Below are positions 49,331 to 60,049 of a stretch of 64,000 nt of DNA, one piece after another. A model generated the notes under the pieces. That model worked only from the letters and a program-made list of their open reading frames with translations. It did not search any database and was not told where the DNA came from. Origin of the DNA: Cristatella mucedo (taxonomy: Eukaryota > Bryozoa > Phylactolaemata > Cristatellidae). The translations under genes and the position numbers were made by a program. Positions within the stretch are counted from its first letter, which is position 1; each line of letters starts with the position of its first letter. The DNA lies in the NCBI GenBank assembly GCA_009760855.2, contig WPIO01000008.1, positions 2,765,001 to 2,829,000 on the forward strand, written 5' to 3'.

Positions 49331-51730
49331 TATGATTCGTTCGCGCTTTTCCGACTCTCGCGACACGTCCGATGAAGATCCGTCTTTCCGGCGATGTGCA
49401 AGGCCCCTGACGCGGCCACGTGACGACTGAGGCCCGCCGATGCTTCGCGATGGTCCTGGAGAGGGCCAATTGCCGCTAACTCGCGCTTTCTACTTCTTCC
49501 TACTTCCTACTTACTCTTTCCTACTTCTTTCTACTTCCTTCTGCTTCTTCCTACTTCTCGACGATTCAGAATCGGATTTCCGTTACTTGAAACCTCTTGC
49601 TGTCGAGAATCGTAGAGTCTATCTAACTACTTGTGCGATCGTTCCTGAGGAGATTGAAACCTGGTGAAATTGACCTACTTCGCAGCTGAAGTCAGCCAAC
49701 TGCTCGCAGCTCCGACAGTGCTGCGGTTGCTGAATCGGCGAATCATTAAAGTCAATGGATTTGACTGCATCAGTCGATTAGCGGTGATTTAATTGTTCGC
49801 GGAGGTTTGAAGGTCAACTGATTGGTATAAAGTCAGCCTAGCGATCGGCTGAACTTCGTCTGTCACTGAACGTGAGGCATACGACAATCGATTGACGAGA
49901 AGATGCTTAGGATGAGTATTGGGTATCTCGCAATAGCAATCACGTGTGCTTCGGTGGGTGGCGGTTTTCTCCAACTTATTTGCGTTCACTAATCGTGCTC
50001 TAGTTTGAGATCGTTTCTGGTATCTCGTCGGATAGGACTAAAGCTCTCTCGATATTCGCAATACCTCTTCCCGGTGGATAACAGATGAGCTGATTGGATG
50101 CTGTTGTGACGATGTTACAGAAAAGACACCTACAAAGAGCCGCCAGAAGGCGACCGAAAATTCTTGATATTGCGATAGCTCCTTACGACGGGGCAATGTG
50201 AGCAACTCTCGCCTGTCATTGGTCCGTTTGCAATGAATGAGCACTAGCGCTCATTACGGGCTGTGTTTACGGCCGACTAAGTGGCCGACCCGCTGCGCTA
50301 ACGAACCAGGCTGTAGTCTCTTGAACGAGGCAAAATTAACATTGCACGAGAGAGGCAGCGTCTGGATGCAGTTTCAGTTGGCGAACCGAGGCACACGGAA
50401 TGTATATATCAAGAGCATCCGGGCGCGCGCGTCTTAGCACCAGTCGTGCACTAGCGCGAAGAACTCTAGAACTCTCGATGACCTACCGAGCTTGCAAAAC
50501 GGGCTTCTATCGCGGCGCGCGGGCCCTATACGACGACCGTTACCGCGCCAGCAGTTAGAGGAGATCGTGCTGATTGGCGGATAGCCTCCCTTCCTCGCGC
50601 TCTGACCGTGTCCCGTGCTCCGGATGCCAACCGATGCGAGCAGTCTTAACTCTTCACCCAGAGAGAATGACGATTGGGAACCTTCCAGAGAAGCTTTTCC
50701 CGTCTTCCAGCTCTGCCAGCCTCGTGGCAGTAGAGTAGGAAATTTCCTGTCTCCCTTCACTCGAAGCCATGCCGTCACCTCCTCCGCGCTGCCGGCTTCT
50801 CGCCAGATTGCTTAATCTCCTGTTAACCATTGGCAGACTGTAACTCTAATAAAGTTGTTTCGAGGACTCTTTTCAACCTGCAATCCCAATCTTTTCATTC
50901 GTAATGCGATGCTCTCTGGAAATGTTGAAGCTCGCAGCCTCGTTCGCTGGTTCCTCAATTCTAAGGCTGCAGCGTATAATCAAATAAAGAAGTGGTCATC
51001 GACTCAGTCGATGTCCCATCGACCAAGCGGCAGAAGTGCCCTAACGGCAATTGTCCCACTGAACCCAATAAAAAATTGCCGGCCGCAGCACTCGATTCCG
51101 GTTTGGCAATAATGACAAGATGATGCATTGCATTGCGTTGCATGCTTTTCGATTTAAGAATCCAGAATCTCTTTCCATGTAGTTTTCATTTGCTGGAAAT
51201 GAAAGTTGGAATGCATTCGCCTTGTCAGTGGTCCACTGAGATTTGGTGTAGTTTAACACCCGTGTGTAGATGGCTGGCATCTCACAAAACTTCGGCTTCA
51301 GCAGAGGCGTGCCAGGTATTGCATTACCCTTTCTTGTCAAAATTGCGGAAACGTAGTCGGAACAGTACACAAACGCCCCGGGAGCCGCATCGTACCAAAG
51401 TAAAGTGCCTTCCAAACTAAAGTAATTACCGGAGTACCAAGTACTTAATACTAAAGTACCAATCGAAACATTCAAAGCATGTTGAACATTCGAATGAAGA
51501 CTTTTTTATGGATTTCTTATAACGAATTTTACTAACGAATGCTGAGAATCCTTTTGCTCTGCGAGCGACAAGTTGGCACGCTGTGGCGGGATGTAGGATG
51601 TTGTTCGCAGAGACGTTAAATTATGGCATTTAAAATCCTGAAAGTTATGCGTTCAGCGACTGTCATAATCAGCTCATCGATTCTTTGTTCATGAAAGAAA
51701 CTAGATCACGCTGGATGACGTGCATAAGAG
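49330..51730. other. no recognised gene
   Basis: A TTCCTACTT-type pyrimidine repeat is at 49490-49560. The longest frame, 51041-51475 minus (144 codons), has ordinary amino-acid composition but no motif I recognise, no copy elsewhere, and no convincing splice context. I leave it as unassigned. Confidence 0.4.
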
Positions 51731-51734
51731 TCCG

Positions 51735-52290
51735 TAAAGCTGCTGGGAAATTGCACCCTTCGCCATACAATCACGCTATGGATATTTATTTGGCGCGCCA
51801 TCCAAAAGCGTTAACGGACTGGCTGGCGTCCTCGCTCAACGATTCATGCATTTTGTACGAGGTCGGCGAGGCCTTCCTCGAGTCCTGGACATCCGGTCTC
51901 CGAGCAAAGCTTATGAGTAAAGAGTAGGCGGCATAGAGCCACATTCTCCAGGTCCATGTCCCCGACGATAGCGGCAGCGGCAGCAGCTGCATCGCATCCT
52001 AAAATAATTTGAAAACAATTGAAGAACTCCACCGAGGTGGCCAATCAGTCTTTTCGCTGCTGGTTCTCTCTAGCTCAGTGTGATGCGGTAACTGCTTGCT
52101 GAGATGCGTCCGCATCATGCTGTGCGACCGCGGCTGTAGCTGTATTCCAATCGCGGAAACGACGGTCTGTCCCAAAAGACCTTGGCGAGAGCGAAGCGAC
52201 GACTGCATGCTGAAAACTGGACTCTTTGAGGTTCGCCTGCTAGAAACGACAACAAGCGATTTGTGGATCGAGCTAAAAGGAGGACAAGCG
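51735..52290 (+). repeat. ~550-bp dispersed repeat, copy 2
   Basis: Partner of 42661-43215 (see there). In this copy one frame is open for 80 codons at the 5' end (51685-51927), but it is not conserved in copy 1. Confidence 0.6.
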
Positions 52291-52324
52291 GGCACACCCG
52301 ACGCCGCTTTATATATATATTTTT

Positions 52325-52412
52325 TGCATATATTCACTTCATTTGCAGCAAATGTAAGACTCCTAGAAAGAGATTGAGTTCTCATAGGGCGCTTTATCAA
52401 GGGTAATATTAT
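52325..52412 (+). mobile_element. L2-like LINE tail (short)
   Basis: TTTGCAGCAAATGTAAGACTC, AGAGATTGAGTTCTCATAGGG, GCGCTTTATCAAGGGTAATATT. Confidence 0.75.
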
Positions 52413-52419
52413 GGGGTGA

Positions 52420-52590
52420 TGGCTGTAGATGGTGATGGCCCACTAGGTAAGGTAGTTGCTTTTCACGACCTCAATCCTGAGGTGGTGGTTCGAATCCTGC
52501 GGTGGGCCATCCTATGTGGCCACTGCAAGCGGTGGTGATAGCCGTAAAAGCTTTTCTGTCGTTATACAAAAGAGGCTCTTAAATCAGCAT
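52420..52590 (+). mobile_element. tRNA-derived SINE
   Basis: Complete copy: GATGGCCCACTAGGTAAGGT, B box GTGGTTCGAATCC, GCGGTGGGCCATCC, CACTGCAAGCGGTGG, TAGCCGTAAAAGC, TACAAAAGAGGCTCTTAAATC. Confidence 0.85.
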
Positions 52591-52689
52591 GTACTTATTT
52601 ATTTGTTGTTATTATCCGTTGATAGGATATCAGAGGGAAAATGTGATAAACTTGGAAGCTTTCAAAATTATAAGTGCCGAGCTGATGAC

Positions 52690-53853
52690 ACTGACCTTCG
52701 AATCCTTTCCTTGCTGATGTGATTGCCAAGCACAATCTAGGCTTTCACTTCTATGTGGATGACACTCAGTTGTACCTTTGCTTTGATTCCTCCCAGCCTT
52801 CGAGAACCTCAAATTCTTTCAACTCACTTGCTGCATGCATTGATGACATCCGCACATGAATGGCAGCAAATTTTCTAAAACTAAACGATGATAAGACTAA
52901 CTTACTAGTTATGGGCAAACCCAGCGTGATTCAGAAATTGTATAGGCTGACGCTCCTAATTGGCTCTGCCAGCATATCTCCTGTTGAATCAGCTCGAAAT
53001 CTAGGTGTCATGTTCCAAAGCGACCTGTCGTTAGACGACCATATCAGCTCCACAGTCAAATCTGCGTGCTTTCAGCTACATAACATTGCTAAAATTCGGG
53101 CTTATTTAGATAAGGATACCACATTTAAGTTGGTCCATGCATTCGTGACATCCCGTCTCGACTTCTGCAACTCACTGCTTACTGGCCTACCAGCATGTGC
53201 GATCAGGCGATTGCAGCTTGTGCAAAACTCTGCAGCTAGGCTTGTCTGTCGCGAGCGTCGCAGTTGCCACATTACTCCACTTCTCGCCGACCTGCACTGG
53301 CTACCAGTCAAGCAACGGATTGACTTCAAGGTTTTTTCGCTCACTTTTAGGTCCCTTCATTCTATGGCTCCAGCCTATCTGTCAGATATACTACCCCATC
53401 AGGCCAAGCATCGTACCACCCGCTTTTCGGAATCCAACAGTCTAGAAATACCTCATACAAACCTTAAATCCTTTGGAGACCGTGCATTTAGTTCATATGC
53501 TCCCAAAGCCTGGAACTCCCTCCCGACCTGCGTCAGAACATCCCCGACCTGACCACATTTAAAAAGAATTTAAAAACACACCTATTTAGGACAGCATTTA
53601 GTGGGTCCCTGTGATTCGTCCTCGATGTGCTTATGCGTGCTGACACTGTGCATGCTGCCACTAACCACATTTGCATGCTGACCCAGTGCATGTCACCCCT
53701 CACCATATTATTCATCTCGTTTGTTTTTTCAAGCATGATTTTACTTACCATTCAATTGCATTTCACTTTACAGCAAATGTAAAGCGCCTAGAGAGAGATT
53801 GAGTTCTCTGAGGGCGCTTTATCAAGTGAATTATTATTATTATTATTATTATT
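52690..53853 (+). mobile_element. L2/CR1-like LINE, 5'-truncated, with RT end and full 3' tail
   Basis: Starts inside the reverse transcriptase: FHFYVDDTQLYL (about 52741-52776), with the catalytic Asp pair. A long frame at 52860-53552 then has [68 protein letters not shown]-type and APKAWNSLP motifs characteristic of the L2/CR1 group C-terminus. One TGA near 52857 and a short frame break near the end make this copy inactive. The 3' UTR ends AGTTCTCTGAGGGCGCTTTA then TCAAGTGAATTATT(ATT)n. It is the best reference for the many short tails in the window. Confidence 0.9.
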
Positions 53854-53859
53854 AAGTGG

Positions 53860-55420
53860 CAGCGAGACGGGCGCCGGTCGTCGTCTCGCCAAGCCGCCGT
53901 GCGGCTGCCCTGCGAGGGAAAGCTCACCTGGAGCATTGTGGCTGAAGACTAGGGCGTTTTCAAATGTGCACCATGATAATTCTAACGAGTGGCGCCCGCG
54001 ACTCGTTAGAACGACTTGTGTAGCAAAATGCGGTGTGTACAAGGAAATGACTCGGACGGAAAGAAAACTGAGGGCAAGGAAACTGGGTCATCGAAATGGA
54101 CCAATGGCTGCGTACTTCTATCGATTCGTTGCTAAATTGTTGTTCACTCAGCCAGAGTGACTTCATTAGCCAAAAACTGACGGGATCGTGGATGCCATCT
54201 AATGTCCGGAAGCCATCTTATTACATCGCTTGGTTTATTGGACACTGGGGGGGGGGGCGTGCTTAAGTCTGAACAGACGTCTGTTCTTTAAAGGCTTTCG
54301 ATAATGGTGGCAAAGCGATAATCCCCGACGAAGCTGCGCCGAGTCGACCTTTTCTAAGCTGTCGACGGCCAGCATTAAAGAGAATATGTGTCGCAGCTGG
54401 TGTTTCCCTTTAAGGTAGCCGTAGTAACGATGCGATGCCTACTTCACAGTCAGATCTTTTACCAACCTTTATAATAAGCTAAGTCCGTTGATGACGTCAC
54501 GTTAAATAGAACCTTATTTCGCTTCTAGTGGTAAAGTAATGAAGATATGAGTGTAAAAAAGAAGAATAACTCGCTGATTTGCATATATAACTGCAACAGG
54601 CATTCACATAGTTGAAAGTAACAAAAGCCCATGGATGCAAGTTTTTGAAATGGTGGCCATGCCATTCCAGCAGTTTGCTCTCTGCTCAACGACCTCCTTT
54701 GCTGTCGCCCGAAGTGAAGAGTTACCATGCAGCTTGGACCGACTTGAGTTGGCATACTTTGGAAAAGCAGGCAAGAGAACTAACCGCAAGTCCTCCAGCC
54801 CCTACATTTGGTAAGCGATAAGCGACGGATTTGCATAGAGATAATCTGCCGGTCAGTGCGGCTTGATGTTCCGCACACGCAACCCGATCCCAACTCATAA
54901 CCCAGGGATAACGAACAATTCATAAATCCTTTTTTCATTTGATTATTTTCACACCCAGGCCTGCCTTTTGTAGTCTTCCGTGACTTTCACACGACTGCAG
55001 GCTCATTTCCATTTAAAACCGAGTCTCTGCCTATCGGCGTAGCCGACCTTAAACTGCAAATCCGCTCAAAAAGGGCCTACGATCAGACCTATAAAAAACA
55101 CCCGAGAAAAATCATACTGAGCACCTCACTACCAAGCTGCCGAAAGTCGACGAAAACATATTAGTGGTTCTACAGGTTCTAGACTTGAACTCGCTTCCAC
55201 AACGCAACAACTACTGTCCTGCAGCCGACTATGACTCATCCTTTTCAGCGGTCCTGAGCTGCTACTTCCATGCTACTCACTACCTCAACTGACTGCTATG
55301 CTTCCCACTTTCTTTTTGTTGGGTGAGACTAAGTCTATTGGCTACCGAATGCCGATTAGGGTGAGTGGCCATATCTCTCCTTGTCAAAAAACACCCACAT
55401 AGTCTTTTATGGAGTTAGGT
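53860..55420. other. no recognised gene
   Basis: Contains a perfect 11-bp inverted repeat (TTCTAACGAGT, about 53978-54010) and, at 55200-55360, a copy of a dispersed repeat also seen at 30920-31110 (shared GACTATGACTCATCCTT and GGTCCTGAGCTGCTACTTCC). No coding chain is seen. Confidence 0.5.
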
Positions 55421-55428
55421 GGAAATAC

Positions 55429-55585
55429 ATCATTCTTAACCTTCCTAATGCCACGACCCTTAAATAGTTCATATTGTTGAGACCAGCAACCGTAAAAAGG
55501 TGGAAATGAGTTTCTTTCACCATTTTTAGTCTTAGGCGATCCCTGTGAAAACGGTCATTCACCCCCCTCCGTTGAGAACCACCGG
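55429..55585 (+). mobile_element. SPIN-like hAT MITE (degraded)
   Basis: TTCTTAACCTTCCTAATGCC, ACGACCCTTAAATAGTTCAT, TTTTAGTCTTAGGCGATCCC, TGTGAAAACGGTCATTC, GTTGAGAACCACCGG follow the order of the better copy at 63317-63503. Several indels. Confidence 0.75.
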
Positions 55586-55871
55586 TATTTTGAGACCAAT
55601 TTACGTGACACTTAAGATCCACGTATGGCTCAAAAGTACAAAAACATAAGTACAATTCCAACACTAGACCCAGTCGTCGTATCAAGTTTATGCCTGACTG
55701 AGGGATCAATCCCCTGCAAAGTTACCATCAGGCTGTACGAGACCCAAGGCTGAATTAATACTGCACTTGTATTTCCACAATATATCACGGGGCTAGTATA
55801 TTTGCTCATTTCAGCCGATTTTTTTGGCAAGCAATCCTGCCGATGAATAACATCTAACCGTTGTCAGTCCA

Positions 55872-55877
55872 TTTATT
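55872..55877 (-). terminator. polyadenylation signal of the eL19 gene (AATAAA)
   Basis: TTTATT on the plus strand, 17 bases past the stop codon. A very short 3' UTR is normal for ribosomal protein genes. Confidence 0.75.
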
Positions 55878-55894
55878 TGGTTAAAACTCGACAT

Positions 55895-58800
55895 TTACTT
55901 CTTGGCCGCCTCTTCCTCTTTTTGGTAGGTCTTCAACAGGTCTTCGTGCTTCTGAGCGATGCGATCTTCTCGTCGCTTGCGAGCTTCCTTAACCTTGCTA
56001 CGTCTGGCCTCGGCTTGATCACTGCAAGATAAGTGAGCATTGGCATTAACCTTCTGCGGTCCAAACGACCGTGATATAAAAAATACGAAACAGAAATTCA
56101 AAATGCATAGCAAACGTACGAAAGAAGTTTGGAGCGCGCGTTCTCGGCCTTCTTCTTGTGAATGTGCTCCATGAGAACTCGCTTGTTCTTGAAGACGTTA
56201 CCCTTACATTTCAAGTACAACGCATGATACCTGAAACAAGATGCTGTGGGCTAATCGCGCCGTAGACTGCTTGAAAAGTTTCAGCAAGCATCACAAGCAA
56301 ATAGAAAAACGACCACAGAAATCCTATGTACTTACAAATGCCTGTCAATCTTCTTATTATCGCGGTACTTCTTCAGAAGTCTTCGCAGCACCCTCATACG
56401 CCTCATCCATATAACTTTCTCCGGCATACGGGCATTAGCAGTACCCTTCCTTTTCCCCGTTCCAGTGTGTCGACCCTTCCTTCTGGCTATTGCATTCTTG
56501 CGAACGCGAGCCCTCGAGTGCACCACAACCGGCTTCCTGATTATTAGACCATCTTTTATTAATTTCCTCACGTTTTGCCCTATAACAAGGCACAAGCAAA
56601 ACCAACATAGACAGAACGTTGAGCGATCACACGAAGTCCAAATCAAGACCATACAATTACATGCTATTGCATATATCCTGTGTGCTTAATTAAGCATGCT
56701 GCCACCGTGGACACAGCTGCTAATGACTGCATCTGCATGTCAGCACACAATGTCACATCTAACAATGTTATATTGTTGACATTGTGCTCGTTACCAGTAA
56801 TAATTTGACCACGCTTTCTTTACAGCAATTGTAAAGTGCCCAGAGCGAGATTAAGTTCTCGGAGGAAGCTATACAAATTTATAACTCTCTTAACAGCTTC
56901 AAATGAAGAGTATCAGGTCTAATTTAGAGGAAGAACAACGTTGGGTAAAAAAGAGCATCCCAGTTAACCATTGAGTCAATAGATTACCAGTTCACCCTCC
57001 CGGACCAATAACACGACTAAACAATGGCCCAGGCACCACTCAGTCGGCTGAACGGTGGTCTTAGCTCAACCACAAAGCATAATAAAAAAGAAGCTACAAA
57101 TAAGTAAGTGAATACTAGCTGATTAAACAGCCTCTTTCGTATAGCAACAGAAGAACCCCGATGGCCATCACCACTGCTTTCAGCAGCAATAAATTATCTA
57201 CAACAGGATTTTAACCCACGATCAAGGTCGTACGTATAGAGCCACAACTCATTATTACGGCCCAACCTACAAACATGTCACCTCACAATTTCTGCCGATC
57301 TCACTGGTTTTGGCAGTTTATGCAGACACTGGGCATGCACGGCCAGGTACAGCAACTAATCAGGATACGTGACTCACAATCAGCTAACACTTCAAATGCA
57401 AACCACCCAATACGCCATGCCTTATAAAGTATACACTAATAAGCCTAATAATTTGCAAAATGATTAAAATCAACACACCAAGGAAAACAATGTATCAGCA
57501 CGAAAACTAGCAAGAACTCAGCAAACCTGTTTCCCACAGTACAATATGTCAATCATATCGCATTCTAGACTGCAAGGGATGACTATCCTAACAAATTGAC
57601 AAAACGACATCCGCACATGGATGGCAGCAAATTTTCTAAAACTAAACAATGATAACTAACTTACTAGTTATGGGCAAACCCAGTGCGATTCAGAAATTGT
57701 ATGGGCTGACACTTAAAATTGGCTCAGCCAGAACATCTGTTGAATCAGCTCGAAATCTAGGTGTCATGTTCCAAAGCGATCTCTCGTTAGACGACCATAT
57801 CAGCTCCACAGTCAAAGCTGCCTATTTTCAGCTACACAACATTGCTAAAATTCGGGCTTGTTTAGATAAGGATACCACGTCTAAGTGGGTCCATGCATTC
57901 GTAACATCCTGTCTCGACTTCTGCAACTCACTGCTTGCTAGCCTACCGGCATGTGAAATCAGGCGATTACAGCTGGTGCAAGACTCCACAGCTAGGCTTA
58001 GTCTGTCGTGAACGTCGAACAGTTGCCACATTACTCTACTTCTCGCCGACTTGCACTGACTCCCAGTCAAGCAAAGGACAGACATGTTTTGTTGCTCATT
58101 TTAGGTCACTTCATTCTTTGGCTCCAGCCTATCTCTCATATATACTCCCCCCATCAGGCCAAATTGCATTTCCCTTTGCAGCACATGTAAAGGGCCTAGA
58201 GAGACATTACGTTCTCTTAGGGCGCTTTATCAAGTGCATCATTATTATCAAATTGAGGTTATTCGCACGTATAAAAAACCTTGCAACAATAGGGCAGCAC
58301 ACTGTCGACATCTTATGTGAGACTGCAAAATTTACAGGCAACAAGCTTTGATCGGCATATTTTTTCTGTTTGGATAACATGCATCAGCACCTACAATATA
58401 TATCAGCTACGTTCTATTGTCGGCATGTGCCGATTTTGACACCGTATTACCTACTGTTGATTCAGATTCAAGCAGGGTACGAAGTCAAAAGCTACACTTA
58501 GACCAATCTTATTTGACCATAACTCAAAATAGCAACACAACCAAAGGAACACGACCATTTGGTCACAGAAGAATCTGACCGCGTAAGAAGCATGTCACTC
58601 AAAATTGAGGCACGTTTCAGCAATGCCTGTCAGAAGGACGCGACATAACTGCATTATGGAGCAAGCAAAACGGTCAAAGAGACTAACCGGTGGCTCTAAC
58701 GATGGCTAAACATCTGACGTCTATGACTTGTACGGTGCTAACATCGGGGGTTGACAGCACACTGCGGCGCTAACGCGCGTAAACTTACGCGAGTTGGCAT

Positions 58801-59134
58801 TGGCAATTTCGTTCGTCTCATTGGGGTCGAGCCAGACCTTATTTTTGCCGCATTTCATAACAGCCGCGGCAAGCCGCTTCTGAACACGCAGCGTACTACA
58901 ACGATCATTGCAGATGAATAACTATTGAACCCTTGTCTTGCATCGAGAATAGCGACGGTCGGCAACGCATGACGATCAGCGGCGAAACTGACTAAGATTT
59001 AACACAGATGAACGCCAAGCGAATCGATAAATACAATTAAACAATACTTAGCAACATATACAGCTTGCTGGGCTTGGGCCAAAATAAGTTAAAAGGCGGC
59101 CGTGCGAAAATAATGAGAAGCCCCAGTACCTCAT
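55895..59134 (-). CDS. RPL19: ribosomal protein eL19 (five exons)
   Basis: Component of the 60S ribosomal subunit. Exons in transcript order: 59134-59130 (ATGAG only), exon 2 about 58902-58794, exon 3 56579-56336, exon 4 56230-56120, exon 5 56021-55895. Exon 2 reads [19 protein letters not shown] and [16 protein letters not shown]. Exon 3 reads [19 protein letters not shown] and [19 protein letters not shown]. Exon 4 has [19 protein letters not shown]. Exon 5 is the charged tail [19 protein letters not shown] ending in AAKK. All junctions have GT...AG, and the frame is continuous with the known eL19 sequence. Exon 1 contributing only ATGAG is also the arrangement in human RPL19. Intron 2 (about 2.2 kb) holds LINE and SINE copies. 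Confidence 0.95.
56690..56890 (+). mobile_element. L2-like LINE tail in eL19 intron 2
   Basis: GCATGCTGCCACCGTGG, TTGACATTGTGCTCGTTACC, TTTACAGCAATTGTAAAGTGC, GATTAAGTTCTCGGAGG, CTATACAAATTTATAA. Antisense to the gene. Confidence 0.75.
57105..57270 (-). mobile_element. tRNA-derived SINE in eL19 intron 2 (degraded)
   Basis: Minus-strand tail GCTGTTTAATCAGCTAGTATT, CTGTTGCTATACGAAAGAGG, then a degraded body and a mutated B box. Confidence 0.65.
57610..58255 (+). mobile_element. L2-like LINE fragment in eL19 intron 2
   Basis: Matches 52850-53400 plus the tail: GACATCCGCACATGGATGGC, GTCATGTTCCAAAGCGAT, CAGCTCCACAGTCAAAGC, then frameshifts and a deletion to ATTGCATTTCCCTTTGCAGC and CTTTATCAAGTGCATCATT. 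Lies antisense in the host intron. Confidence 0.88.
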
Positions 59135-59439
59135 GGCCGCACTCCTTCAATATGGTGGCCGAAAGGAAGTACGACGTTATTGCCCCGTCAGGCCAAACTT
59201 GACTTTGAGAGTAGCGAGTATAATCAAACTGTATTTTTTAATTATATTTTATATTATAAATTATGGAAGATTTTTTTGCCAACAAACTAACATCCTGCGA
59301 GCTATGAGCGAAATGCGTGAGTCGGTCGGTGATTGGTTCCCATCCCTTCGCAGCCGGCACTAACGAGGCGGCCGACGTCGGCCCCCTAACCCCCCAGCCC
59401 CTCGGGTCGCTGCACGCCCCGCTCGGCAACGCATTGACG
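59135..59439. promoter_or_regulatory. head-to-head intergenic region, eL19 and PFK
   Basis: Only 305 bp separate the divergent start codons. The segment is AT-rich in the middle (59220-59280) and GC-rich towards PFK. A shared bidirectional promoter is likely by position. No TATA box is evident for PFK. Confidence 0.5.
59161..59169 (-). promoter_or_regulatory. 5'-TOP motif and likely start site of eL19
   Basis: On the minus strand CTTCCTTTC lies 27 bases upstream of the start codon (59134). An oligopyrimidine start beginning with C is the hallmark of translationally regulated ribosomal protein mRNAs. The exact start base is inferred. Confidence 0.6.
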
Positions 59440-60005
59440 ATGTCAGCCGCAGACAGCCCGAGCACCGAGCCTCGCAGCGGTCCGCGCCTGCTGCGCGCCG
59501 AGAGCATTCAGCTCGTACCCGGGAAAGAAGGAGCGCTGGTTACGCAGAATTCGTACGCAGGAAAATGCCTGGCCGTGTTCACCAGCGGCGGCGACTCTCA
59601 GGGTGCGTGCGCGTGCGCACGCGCGTGGGGTCACGTCGCGATCCCCCATCTCTCCTGGTCTCTTCTCGTGCCCGCGCCAGCGCTCTCGTCGGGGGCTCGC
59701 GGTTCCACACCCTCTTTGAGCGTGCTGCGAGGGCGGTTGCGGATTGCCCGAGTCGCGCGGCGCCCAAATTAGCATCCCGAGTCGTGTCGGCGCTCGCTCT
59801 GCGGCGCTAATTGAGCGTCGGAGTGAGCGGCTATATTCTGCCGGCCATCCTCAGGCCGGTCTCGCGGCCCCCGGCGCCAGCCAGCCCCCGGCGGCACTAA
59901 CTCGCCCCAGTGCGTATTGCTTTAGTTCTAGTGAGGAAATTCGCAGCCGCGGCTAATCGGGTGTGTTTGTGTGTGTGTGTTTGTTTGTTCGTTTGTGAGT
60001 GTTTT

Positions 60006-60049
<44 letters not shown>

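Noticed and set aside
51041-51475. 144-codon minus-strand frame as a host gene
   Set aside because: No motif, no copy, no supporting splice sites. Left as unassigned sequence.
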